From: Asterionellopsis glacialis | Lineage: Eukaryota > Bacillariophyta > Plagiogrammaphyceae > Rhaphoneidales > Asterionellopsidaceae | Assembly: GCA_014885115.2 (NCBI GenBank) | Contig: WKLE02002439.1 | Location: 2,851-22,525 of the forward strand | Direction of reading: 5' to 3' | DNA: 19,675 nucleotides | Part shown: positions 12,601 through 18,323 of the stretch, piece after piece | Numbering within the stretch: position 1 is the first letter of the stretch | How the letters are laid out: every line of letters starts with the position of its first letter | Program-made: the position numbers and the translations under genes | The notes under the pieces: model-generated | What the model saw: the letters and a program-made list of their open reading frames with translations, nothing else | What the model was told of the DNA's origin: nothing | Database searches by the model: none

Positions 12601-12642
12601 AAGAAAGTAAAATTCCATCGACGACTTACATCTCCTTATTGA
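1352..12642 (+). CDS. Secreted/surface DUF1800-DUF1501 fusion protein, 10 exons
   Basis: The exons are 1352-3519, 3687-4408, 4554-4867, 5042-5444, 5593-7647, 7762-8790, 8892-9769, 9864-9961, 10048-10113 and 10203-12642. They sum to 10173 nt, or 3390 residues plus stop. Every junction keeps frame and rebuilds a family motif, for example YPDENFARE across intron 2 and SEFGR/TISPNS across intron 7. The ATG at 1352 is chosen because it opens a typical signal peptide (MFTSSLCTVLSSILILHVAAAA). Approximate order by residue: N/T-rich glycosylation-prone region 25-175, DUF1800 first part 177-1068, Cys-rich block 1214-1298, two beta modules 1450-1626 and 1644-1809, Pro/Ser linker 1810-1844, DUF1800 second part 1860-2185, DUF1501 2200-2620, Pro/Ser linker 2761-2838, surface module 2841-3130, membrane span 3211-3233 and cytoplasmic tail. 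DUF1501 belongs to the alkaline phosphatase/sulfatase superfamily; the substrate here is unknown. I infer a type I cell-surface protein. Exon ends rest on homology and splice signals, not transcripts. Confidence 0.85.
3520..3686 (+). other. Intron 1 (167 nt, phase 2)
   Basis: Donor GTAAGTT and acceptor CTTTAG. Joining rebuilds a Leu codon and continues HSHHL-SIYDV. The intron holds two copies of a TCTCTCATTTAC-type unit and a (TC)n microsatellite at about 3620-3648 in place of an ordinary pyrimidine tract. Confidence 0.8.
4409..4553 (+). other. Intron 2 (145 nt, phase 1)
   Basis: Donor GTAAGTT. The acceptor AAAAAG is weak, but it is the one that restores the conserved YPDENFARE of DUF1800 in frame. 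A C-rich tract lies some 30-50 bases upstream of the acceptor. Confidence 0.8.
4868..5041 (+). other. Intron 3 (174 nt, phase 0)
   Basis: Donor GTAAGTT; acceptor TCAAAG joining GDRYPLC to IDLPERAFLKKG. A pyrimidine stretch and a CTGAC branch-like site lie near 4965-4987. This is the longest intron of the gene. The exact acceptor is less certain than the others, because the next exon is open upstream to 4988. Confidence 0.7.
5445..5592 (+). other. Intron 4 (148 nt, phase 1)
   Basis: Donor GTAAGTT and acceptor AACAG. Joining gives KMCG-NPRMPIATEACCG with a rebuilt Gly codon and moves the frame correctly into exon 5. Confidence 0.8.
5625..5880 (+). other. Cysteine-rich insert block
   Basis: About 85 residues (1214-1298) in exon 5 with many cysteines, including CC pairs and a CDKDCCDHCGH cluster, plus several Gly, Trp and aromatic residues. 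This suggests a small disulfide-stabilised extracellular fold. I do not recognise a named family. It follows a segment in exon 4 (KGAKYRLLGG and onward) that also seems to be part of the insertion within DUF1800. Confidence 0.5.
6333..7410 (+). repeat. Two tandem related beta-sandwich-like modules
   Basis: Module 1 covers roughly residues 1450-1626 and module 2 roughly 1644-1809. Shared landmarks in the same order are a WN-x-F core (NPNNWNKFSSKF in the first, NTGEWNSFRANF in the second) and a closing hydrophobic-plus-acid strand (VVMLVDDIVI and IVMIIDDFHI). Each also carries a paired-Cys loop (CDATSSCPRLYI and CSDNLGNCPYIL). The pattern resembles jelly-roll carbohydrate-binding or concanavalin-like folds, so glycan binding at the cell surface is a reasonable but unproven inference. 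Confidence 0.55.
7420..7512 (+). repeat. Pro/Ser linker 1 (xPSxxPS repeats)
   Basis: In exon 5 the frame reads a run of short Ser-Pro repeats (SPSASPSLYPSDTPSIFPS). Such linkers separate modules in many diatom extracellular proteins and are probably extended and O-glycosylated. This one separates the second beta module from the resumed DUF1800 domain. Confidence 0.75.
7560..8650 (+). other. DUF1800 domain, C-terminal part (exons 5-6)
   Basis: After the Pro/Ser linker the reading frame resumes DUF1800-type sequence. NPPNFIDTVDPALRDAYFE spans intron 5, then ETDAVIDHFLHNSNTAPFVS, LLIQHFGISNPSPRYV (about 1917-1932), VANAFRMGSYEW, and finally LLIVSPEFH near residue 2175. In bacterial relatives the equivalents (kL.rFv.d.P....v...F and the spef end) follow the WTG block much more closely. 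The domain therefore seems to be one fold split by a large insertion rather than two copies. Confidence 0.75.
7648..7761 (+). other. Intron 5 (114 nt, phase 1, stop-free)
   Basis: Donor GTAAGTT and acceptor GTCCAG. Removal produces FIDTV-D-PALRDAYFETDAV, the expected DUF1800 sequence. The length is a multiple of three and no in-frame stop occurs, so retention would add 38 residues without a frameshift. Confidence 0.8.
8791..8891 (+). other. Intron 6 (101 nt, phase 1)
   Basis: Donor GTAAGTT, T-rich tract at 8856-8873, acceptor GAGTAG. Joining rebuilds an Asp codon in CDVYH-D-YELSRGD inside DUF1501. Confidence 0.85.
9770..9863 (+). other. Intron 7 (94 nt, phase 0)
   Basis: Donor GTAAGTT. The acceptor AAAAAAAAG at 9863 is chosen over a better-looking TTCAG 19 nt downstream, because only the first keeps frame and yields SEFGR-TISPNSGEGTDHGWGG, the DUF1501 signature. 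Confidence 0.8.
9962..10047 (+). other. Intron 8 (86 nt, phase 2)
   Basis: Donor GTGAGTT and acceptor CCACAG. Joining gives RILGK-YPESFSANDPTND with a rebuilt Lys codon. Confidence 0.85.
10114..10202 (+). other. Intron 9 (89 nt, phase 2)
   Basis: Donor GTGAGTT, pyrimidine-rich 3' end, acceptor ATGCAG. Joining gives GRLIPTT-SWDAIWNGIANW. It bounds the 66-nt micro-exon 10048-10113 on the right. Confidence 0.85.
10747..10980 (+). repeat. Pro/Ser linker 2 (xPSxxPS repeats)
   Basis: About 78 residues (2761-2838) dominated by Pro-Ser with Asp, Ala and Gln fillers, in units such as SPSDAPSLSPSDQPS. It is longer and more regular than linker 1. It joins the DUF1501 domain to the C-terminal surface module and probably acts as an extended, glycosylated stalk. 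Confidence 0.8.
10990..11880 (+). other. Membrane-proximal surface module
   Basis: Residues about 2841-3130 begin NWDIFPLNVTRATF and contain beta-like strands with spaced cysteines: YTLKLYQSDC, VTAYQC, GDDIYVCVE, KVTCGGG, KKCMIHTKAISAFFH, and then SGIVILGF. From memory, a module with the order C.., GD..VCV, V.C..., C.v.t, FF.., G....f recurs behind Pro/Ser linkers in diatom surface proteins; I cannot give a family accession. It probably acts as a membrane-proximal ectodomain. Confidence 0.45.
12098..12642 (+). other. Transmembrane helix and signalling-like cytoplasmic tail
   Basis: A hydrophobic helix (MFFVSIGLAAMTVLGMCLFL, from residue 3211) is followed at once by a basic stop-transfer KKYRRR. 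The roughly 155-residue tail has a Lys cluster, an Asp run with an acidic Ser/Thr region, and three R-R-x-S/T motifs: RRRS (Ser3322), RRHS (Ser3338) and RRLT (Thr3387, four residues before the stop codon). This predicts type I topology with the DUF domains outside the cell. The motifs fit basophilic-kinase or 14-3-3 sites, which is inference. Confidence 0.7.
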
Positions 12643-12885
12643 AAGTTGCGTATTTTTTTTGGGGGGGGGGAGAGAGAATTTACCGTGCTTGTGTATGTTT
12701 CTCAACGTTTCAGTATGATGTAAAATAATTTTAGTACTTTTTTATATAACTTTTGGATAGTTCCAATCAGTACTCTTTCGAATACACGCATTCGTCTCTT
12801 GGTGAAATGATTGAAACTCCAATAAAGTATAGAGTTGTCCAGACAAGTCGGAAGAAAGAATGTTTGTTGTTGTTTTGCATTGTTT
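12643..12885. other. Convergent 3' intergenic region with T8G10 tract
   Basis: This 243-base gap separates the stop codon of the large plus-strand gene from the stop codon of the minus-strand ybeY-like gene. It contains a homopolymer junction of eight T and ten G at 12653-12670, followed by AGAGAGA, and an AATAAA at 12821. Confidence 0.6.
12821..12826 (+). promoter_or_regulatory. Candidate poly(A) signal AATAAA
   Basis: A canonical AATAAA hexamer lies about 180 bases after the stop codon of the plus-strand gene, in the convergent gap, so it could end that transcript. Position and sequence are the only support, and diatom genes do not always use this hexamer. Confidence 0.35.
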
Positions 12886-13746
12886 TTATTTGGTAGTAGG
12901 ATGATCAAGTTGCAATTTGCGTAATAATTCTTCTTCCCGTGTCACCATTAATTCAAAATCATCATCTTCAATATGATCGTACCCTACTAAATGCAACATT
13001 CCATGAATAAGTAACATGTGGATACGTACAACAGGATCCTCAATGGATGCCATTGCACCCGATACACCTCTCTCGACTACTACTTCTTGACCTTTTTGAG
13101 TTGCAGTGTCCATCATATCTTCTTGACAACGACGCATGACATAGGGTACATCAATCATCATATCCCCCAAGGTATATAAATCAGGTATAGGTAACGTTGG
13201 TTCTATAATTGTACCTGGTACATCATGTGGATGAAATGGCCAACTTAATATATCCGTAGGTGCATTCACACTGCGCTGTTCATGATTGGTTTGTTGCATT
13301 TCTTCATCTGTCGTTAACACCAATGTGACGGCATATTCATCGTACCCCAATTCTGATCGTATATGGGATATTGTTTCTTCCAAATCTTGTATCTTTAATG
13401 TACCATCATCTAGCGAATCTTGTTCATTATAAATCATGATATCACCTTTTACCACTTCACCATTGCCACTGCCATTGTTGACTGACGACAAGCACCGACG
13501 TGAAAATGTATTTTTCCATTTTGGTCGTTGGCAATAATGATAATGATGGAAGCAACCAGCAGAAGAATATTGGTGTTGTAAATTATTCTTCTGCTTTCCC
13601 CACAAGGACAATCGAGGCAACGATCGTCTTGAAAGATGCTGTGCAGATGTGGTTGCTGTTGTTATTCCAAACGATGCTGCCATTACCTTGACAAATGATA
13701 CGGACACAATCAGTAAATGGAGCAACCCAAGCAGTGGATGACGCAT
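12886..13746 (-). CDS. ybeY: YbeY-type endoribonuclease, probably plastid-targeted
   Basis: This 286-residue protein carries the UPF0054/YbeY signature HGMLHLVGYDH (248-258), whose three histidines bind the catalytic metal, and the upstream N-x3-R-x3-PTDILSWPF block (154-171). The family is a single-strand endoribonuclease that matures 16S rRNA 3' ends and assists ribosome quality control in bacteria and plastids. The mature domain fills about 100-286, normal for the family. The first 25 residues form a hydrophobic signal peptide ending near VMAASFG, followed by a basic, Ser-rich stretch. A Phe just after an Ala/Ser cleavage site is the pattern of diatom plastid bipartite presequences, so I infer import into the plastid; mitochondria are the alternative. 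The ATG at 13746 is used, since the frame upstream offers only TTG. No intron is seen. The gene converges on the DUF1800-DUF1501 gene. Confidence 0.9.
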   Translation of the reverse strand: MRHPLLGLLHLLIVSVSFVKVMAASFGITTATTSAQHLSRRSLPRLSLWGKQKNNLQHQYSSAGCFHHYHYCQRPKWKNTFSRRCLSSVNNGSGNGEVVKGDIMIYNEQDSLDDGTLKIQDLEETISHIRSELGYDEYAVTLVLTTDEEMQQTNHEQRSVNAPTDILSWPFHPHDVPGTIIEPTLPIPDLYTLGDMMIDVPYVMRRCQEDMMDTATQKGQEVVVERGVSGAMASIEDPVVRIHMLLIHGMLHLVGYDHIEDDDFELMVTREEELLRKLQLDHPTTK

Positions 13747-15172
13747 CAACTACAGTGATAATCTATGTATTACACAAAAGTGGTTGACAGACACCAATGC
13801 TTGTTCGTGTGTCGCCGTCTTTTTTTTTAATCGTTTGTGCTTTCGCTCTTTGCCTTTGGCGAGGTTGCTCTTTCATGTCGACACACGTCTCTGTTGTTCC
13901 TTGCAGGAGCGGATCTCTGTGATGTCTCTTTCCGATGGAAAATATACAGGCCTCAATGTCAGGCGGGAGGTTTCTTCAACGTCAGTCAGTCAGTCAGTAG
14001 TCATATCTTGCATCACTACAGACAGACAGTCTGGCTGCTGTCTCTTGCCACTCAACAAGAAAGATATTGTACGGCTACAGTTACGTTGGCGAGACAGATT
14101 TGATTTACAATTCTACGTACAGTATTTTTTACCTAGCTATATTTCTGAAATCAAGATCCCTCTACTACCCCAATCAACCAATAAAAGAATAGTGTAGTAC
14201 TGTAGTTGCATTTGCAAAACCAGTCCTTTTACTGTACCTGGTATGCTGGACTACTGTAACCTCCATATGGGATACACCAAAACTAGAAAAAATGCGGGAC
14301 TCATAATTAAAAAGAGTGAACGTGCTATCTTAATTTTCAATATGGGATACTCCTTGGGGTTCAGTATAGACAGTACAGTATGATACTTGTAAAAAATGGT
14401 GTACCTGAACCCGAACCTGAACCTCCACAGAAACGTTTTTTCTTTCATCGGGATTTCGGTTCTTGTTTCTTCCCGTGAAAAGCTCTTGACATGTGAGCAA
14501 GAAACGCAAACATATAAACGTAAACTTGGCGTCTCTTGTTGTCAAGTCAATGGAACAGCAACCTGAAAATGATCAAAATAATAGTACAAATCATTGTCAA
14601 ATAGAAGAGGGAAAACAAGAAGAGTAACCACAAGGAGGATACTGTACCCATTTATATTCAATTGTCATTATTGTCCTTTCCGGTATGATAAATCTATTGT
14701 ACATTTACATTCTGATTGTTTTATACCATCAAGTTACAAGTCCTAAGCATGATATGGATTACCTTTAAAGCAGTTTCTATTAAAGAATTGTAGTGAAAGA
14801 TCAATATAATAATGAAGTACAAGCTCGTAGTACAGTAATGATTAAGATTAGATCCAAAAATCAAGAGTCACCAAGAATCATCATCCACAAACACAACAGC
14901 ATCAACAACGACAACAACTGAAAAATGCTGACACCAAAAATAAAAAGGAATATAGACTAATAATTGTATCTCTACGAAAAGTAAAATGTAACAATAATAA
15001 AGTAAGGCTAGGATTAATGCGGTCCGAAACTGGAAAAGATGGAAACACAGCTGCCAGCATGCCCGTCACTGTAGTTAGTGCTGAATGTATAAAGCCATGT
15101 GTTGTTCTTGTTCTTCTCGCTCCCTTGATCTATAATTTTTGTTCTCGTTGCAACAATGTTGTACAGTAATTT
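13747..15172. other. Intergenic region rich in TACTGTA/TACAGTA motifs
   Basis: This 1.4-kb region holds the promoter of the ybeY-like gene and the 3' flank of the HSF-like gene, both on the minus strand. Open frames (such as 13784-14197 plus) have no recognisable domain. The region contains a short CAGT tetranucleotide run at about 13982-13998, a CCTGAA/CCCGAA run at about 14405-14427, and eight TACTGTA or TACAGTA heptamers starting at 14118, 14198, 14230, 14252, 14374, 14640, 14831 and 15162. Confidence 0.5.
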
Positions 15173-15907
15173 TTAGGTCTCGTCTTCATTGACCAAGACT
15201 GACCAATCGGAATCACAAGCATAGGTCTCATCACCATGCACCGAGTCTATTTTGAAGCACATGGAATCGAATGAGCTACCTAATCCATTATCGACCGGGG
15301 TTGAACAACCAGTAGAGTTGGCGTTGCGAGTTCCTTGTTGATTTGGGGTATCATTGTAGACATTACTAGGAATACCCTGACATTGGGTTCTAGCATTTGG
15401 GCTACTAGTCCTCTCGTCAATGAAACAATCCAGGTGTCGAGTCGTCATGGTTACAGTTTGTTTGCAATTTAGTTCCATGTGAGTGATGGGTAAAGCCTGA
15501 ATTTCCTTGCAAAGAAGTTCCTCATCTCTAATGAAGAGTTCATGCCGGTAGACAGTAATGCCAGAATCGTAGTCCGTCTTAACAGTCTCAAATCCGTATC
15601 TACTCAGTGCATTCTGGAATGTCTTGTATTTGTTTTGGTTCAAAAGGATGCTCATAATATCTTTTCGGAAGCTGTCTCGGTTGACAGCAAAACAATCTCC
15701 ATCGCCAACCCAATAAATGCTCTTACCGAGTGCACCACAGGATAGAAGCCGGTGGACTTTAGAAGGGAAACGGAGAGATCGATAGCGACGACCAAAGACA
15801 AGGCGCCGAAGAGCCAATGTTTGTTGAGACCTATCTCGGTTTGGATCAACCTTCATGTCATTTAAAAGCTTTCTGACCATTTCGTTTAGTTGGGATCTGG
15901 TTGACAT
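15173..15907 (-). CDS. HSF-type DNA-binding domain protein
   Basis: This 244-residue protein has a heat-shock-factor-like winged helix at about residues 47-136: FPSKVHRLLS, SIYWVGDGDCFAVNRDSF, KYKTFQNALSRYGFETV and VYRHELFIRDEELLCKEIQ. These follow the HSF order (FxxKLxxML, W.xxGxxFxV, FxxxLNxYGF, FxHxxFxRxxxxLL). In canonical HSFs the recognition helix reads SFVRQLNxYGF; here it reads TFQNALSRYGF, so the base-contacting Arg and the Gln and Asn are replaced. The C-terminal half is polar, Ser/Thr/Asn-rich and without an evident heptad-repeat trimerisation region. It is presumably a nuclear regulator of the HSF family expanded in diatoms, but its DNA target cannot be predicted. The ATG at 15907 is chosen; the frame extends four codons upstream only through a GTG. 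Confidence 0.75.
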   Translation of the reverse strand: MSTRSQLNEMVRKLLNDMKVDPNRDRSQQTLALRRLVFGRRYRSLRFPSKVHRLLSCGALGKSIYWVGDGDCFAVNRDSFRKDIMSILLNQNKYKTFQNALSRYGFETVKTDYDSGITVYRHELFIRDEELLCKEIQALPITHMELNCKQTVTMTTRHLDCFIDERTSSPNARTQCQGIPSNVYNDTPNQQGTRNANSTGCSTPVDNGLGSSFDSMCFKIDSVHGDETYACDSDWSVLVNEDET

Positions 15908-17104
15908 GGTTTGCAGCACAAAGGAGAATATGGGTTTATGGAAAGTTCAGATCCCTTGCTGAGTAGCATTTTTTTAGGACTCGATTACACAATTCACGAT
16001 CCAAATCGCGTTTTATGATTTCAGTGGGTACCCAACACAAATATTATCGGTTCGGGTTTGCTTCAAATTGTCTCTTGCTGATTGCCGGGAGTTTGCATTC
16101 TTGGCTTCGGGTATCCTTGTAAAAAATTCCGATGCATCCTGGTTCATGTTAATATCTATTTATTATATGCAAAATATGTTGATGATTTGTGAACCAAACA
16201 GTATTTTATATTTTGTATTGAACATAGATTTGATTAGGAGTACATGTTTTTGGATACATTGTCTACCTAACGGAATTCGTACGCCATTTTTCCTACACAA
16301 GTCCTTTGTAATTCAATTCTTATCAGACACAGGTTTTGCTGACGGTGGCTCGAATAGTCCTACCTACGGAGATTTCAGTACAAAACATCTTTTGTTTTAC
16401 TGATCCATATCTTCGGCTGGCAAAAAGAGAAGGCATTTGTCCTAATGACATCAGTTTGGATGTAACGTTTGAATTACGTTCCTGGTGCAACTGTAAAAGA
16501 AATACTGAAATTGTACCGTTTCTCTAAATGGGAAGAAAGTTGTTCAGCATGCAGGCAAGACAAGAAAAAATCTCACAACAATCAGACAGTTATGGTACAA
16601 TCATGTAGAAGCTAATCCATGCAGAGTTTTTTTGGAGTTAGGTGCAGAGTTTGTGCCGGATTTTGGGATTTTTGTTCCGAGTTTTGTTCCAGTTTTGTTC
16701 CAGTTATGTTCCAATTATGTTCCAGGTTTGTGTCAAGAGTGAGCAGGGTTTTTGCTTACTTCATAATATTTTTAGTTGGAAATTCTATATATTTAAAAAT
16801 TGACCAGCACGCTGAAAGCACAACATGCCTGTGAAAAGTAGCATCGCCAAAATCCAAAAACCATGTGGATACACATGAATTAAGATGTCAGTTTCTATTA
16901 CCCTTAATTAATGACTTTTTAACATTTCTACATTTGGTTTGTCATGATGACATCAAATATGGATTTAGCACAAATCTCTAGGTGTCCCTGGTAGAGGTCC
17001 ACCATCAGGTACTAGTCAAAAACTACCTTGAACCACGGTACCAGCTTGAACCACAAAATGTACCCAATTCAACAAAAACTCACCAGAACTTGATCAATTT
17101 TGGT
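15908..17104. other. AT-rich intergenic region, no gene recognised
   Basis: The short open frames here (for example 16068-16403 plus) lack recognisable motifs and have no ATG-led coherent product. The only structure I see is an 11-base tandem repeat near 16669-16734. The region lies between the HSF-like gene and decayed mobile-element-like sequence and may itself be old transposon DNA. Confidence 0.4.
16669..16734. repeat. 11-bp tandem repeat (GTTTTGTTCCA)n
   Basis: About six imperfect copies of an 11-base unit: TTTTTGTTCCGA, GTTTTGTTCCA twice, GTTATGTTCCA, ATTATGTTCCA and a degenerate GGTTTGTGTCA. Neighbouring GCAGAGTTT copies at 16621 and 16644 suggest earlier local duplications. The unit is not a multiple of three, so it was not built under coding constraint. 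Confidence 0.6.
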
Positions 17105-17533
17105 TGGTATTTCAAAGTTAGACATCCAAACAAAAGCTTTTCTTTTATACTTCACAGCCGTGTTGGACCTATAAAGTGGAGACCAATATATTGACCTGTC
17201 TGGAGGGTACAAAGATAATAGCTTTTTTCAATTTTTGGCAAAAAAATCTGAAATGTACACAAGTGGTTCTGTTGTTCAAATGTACGTCTACTGGTACTGG
17301 ACCATCATTGTGTACATCAGCAAATTGTTCCTCAATGTCATCAAATTTTTCCAAAAAACTGCTCAGTCTTATATTTTTGGCAATTTGGTTGTTGATTTAC
17401 TTCCAGAATCAGGCTTTACTGCCAAATTATTGTACCACTGGAAAGTAGTTCTTTCTATGATTATGTCATAGTCTTTGTTTTGGTGGTCGAATTGATTTAC
17501 TCTTGTATCTTCAATTCCTACAAGACCAATTCA
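17105..17533 (-). pseudogene. Decayed minus-strand protein relic, unknown family
   Basis: Three overlapping minus-strand frames read like one broken protein. The first runs from 17533 to a stop at 17369, with DYDIIIERTTFQWYNNLAVK. A second frame takes over near 17385 and runs to 17169, with KFDDIEEQFADVHNDGPVPV and LKKAIIFVPSRQ. A third then continues near 17165 with KRKAFVWMSNFEIPTK. No single frame stays open. The mix of Trp, Asp, Pro and charged residues is more protein-like than the surrounding AT-rich DNA, and position suggests a transposable-element gene. I cannot assign a family, and chance is a real alternative. Confidence 0.3.
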
Positions 17534-17701
17534 ACTAAATCATTGGTTAGATCCAATTCCAACAAGACTACTTTATTTTAGGTTATCTGCTACCATATGA
17601 TCCATTCTTCTCATCCCCCTTTTTTGGGATGCTTCCACCTTCAATATTCAATACCAATTTTCAACATGCAATCTTGGGTTGATATTGATTGCTTTTTGTT
17701 C

Positions 17702-18323
17702 TTAGATTCCTCCCACAGAACCAGCTTTATTACAAGGTGCACCTTTTTTGTCTGATTTGTCTTTTTCTGCAGTGAGTTTTGAACGTACCTGACACTGCTG
17801 CATCCATGCATGGAATCTTTTTTTACACTGGTTCTGTGTCCTCTCAACCTCCTTCTCCTTCTGTGCCTTCCTTGCAAACTCCAACAGTTCAATGGCCTCT
17901 TCTTTTAACTTCATTTTGTACTCCTCTGCTTTTTTGATACATTTTATAGTCAGGTTTCAAGTCACAGTTGACATTGTCTTGGATGTTGTCCATTTTGAAC
18001 AATAAATCTTCAAACTCTTCACCAAATTCTTGCAGCTTTTCCCACATCTGTGACCAGACATGGTTGACATCCTGGTACTCCACAAAAAAATAATCTTTGT
18101 CTGCTTTTGCATGGAGATACTCCTCCTTCCAGAAGTTTGTTTCAAAGGTTTCTTTCTTGTTCATCAGAACTGACCTGTTCTTGATGAGGGTGGCCACCAT
18201 TACATCAATTGATTTAATGTAAGCCTTGACACCTTTGCTTGGCCACTGTTCAATAGTAGCTTGTTCCAGTTCATGGGTATGAAGTGTTTTATAAACTTCA
18301 TCAATGTCCTGTTTGTCAGCCAT
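17702..18323 (-). pseudogene. Hypothetical coiled-coil protein with an apparent frameshift
   Basis: An ATG at 18323 opens a frame (MADKQDIDEVYKTLHTHELE) that is rich in Glu, Lys and aromatic residues and predicted helical, with a segment SQMWEKLQEFGEEFEDLLFK. The frame itself stops at 17889. From about 17945 leftward the neighbouring frame carries an equally strong helical, charged sequence (KAEEYKMKLKEEAIELLEF, then ARKAQKEKE) down to a stop at 17702. The two segments join naturally if one base is lost in an A-run near 17945. This suggests a single roughly 200-residue coiled-coil protein broken by a one-base indel, either a true pseudogene or a sequencing error. No family is recognised; the setting suggests a mobile-element accessory gene. 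Confidence 0.4.

Noticed and set aside
10860..12705. Several minus-strand open frames opposite exon 10
   Set aside because: They mirror the Pro/Ser, Ser and Asp low-complexity codons of the plus-strand exon and show no independent motif.
12885..12890. AATAAA overlapping the ybeY stop codon on the minus strand
   Set aside because: It is formed by the last Lys codon and the stop followed by an A-run. A poly(A) signal there would leave almost no 3' UTR, so coincidence is more likely.
13784..14197. Plus-strand open frame of 137 codons
   Set aside because: No recognisable domain, a low-complexity N-terminus and a CAGT-repeat-derived middle. It looks like chance in the ybeY promoter region.
14550..14627. 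25-codon polar open frame beginning MEQQPEND
   Set aside because: Very short, with no splice donor to extend it and no conserved feature; kept only as a curiosity.
16068..16527. Open frames in the AT-rich region right of the HSF-like gene
   Set aside because: They start at non-ATG codons or lack recognisable motifs, and there is no flanking splice structure.
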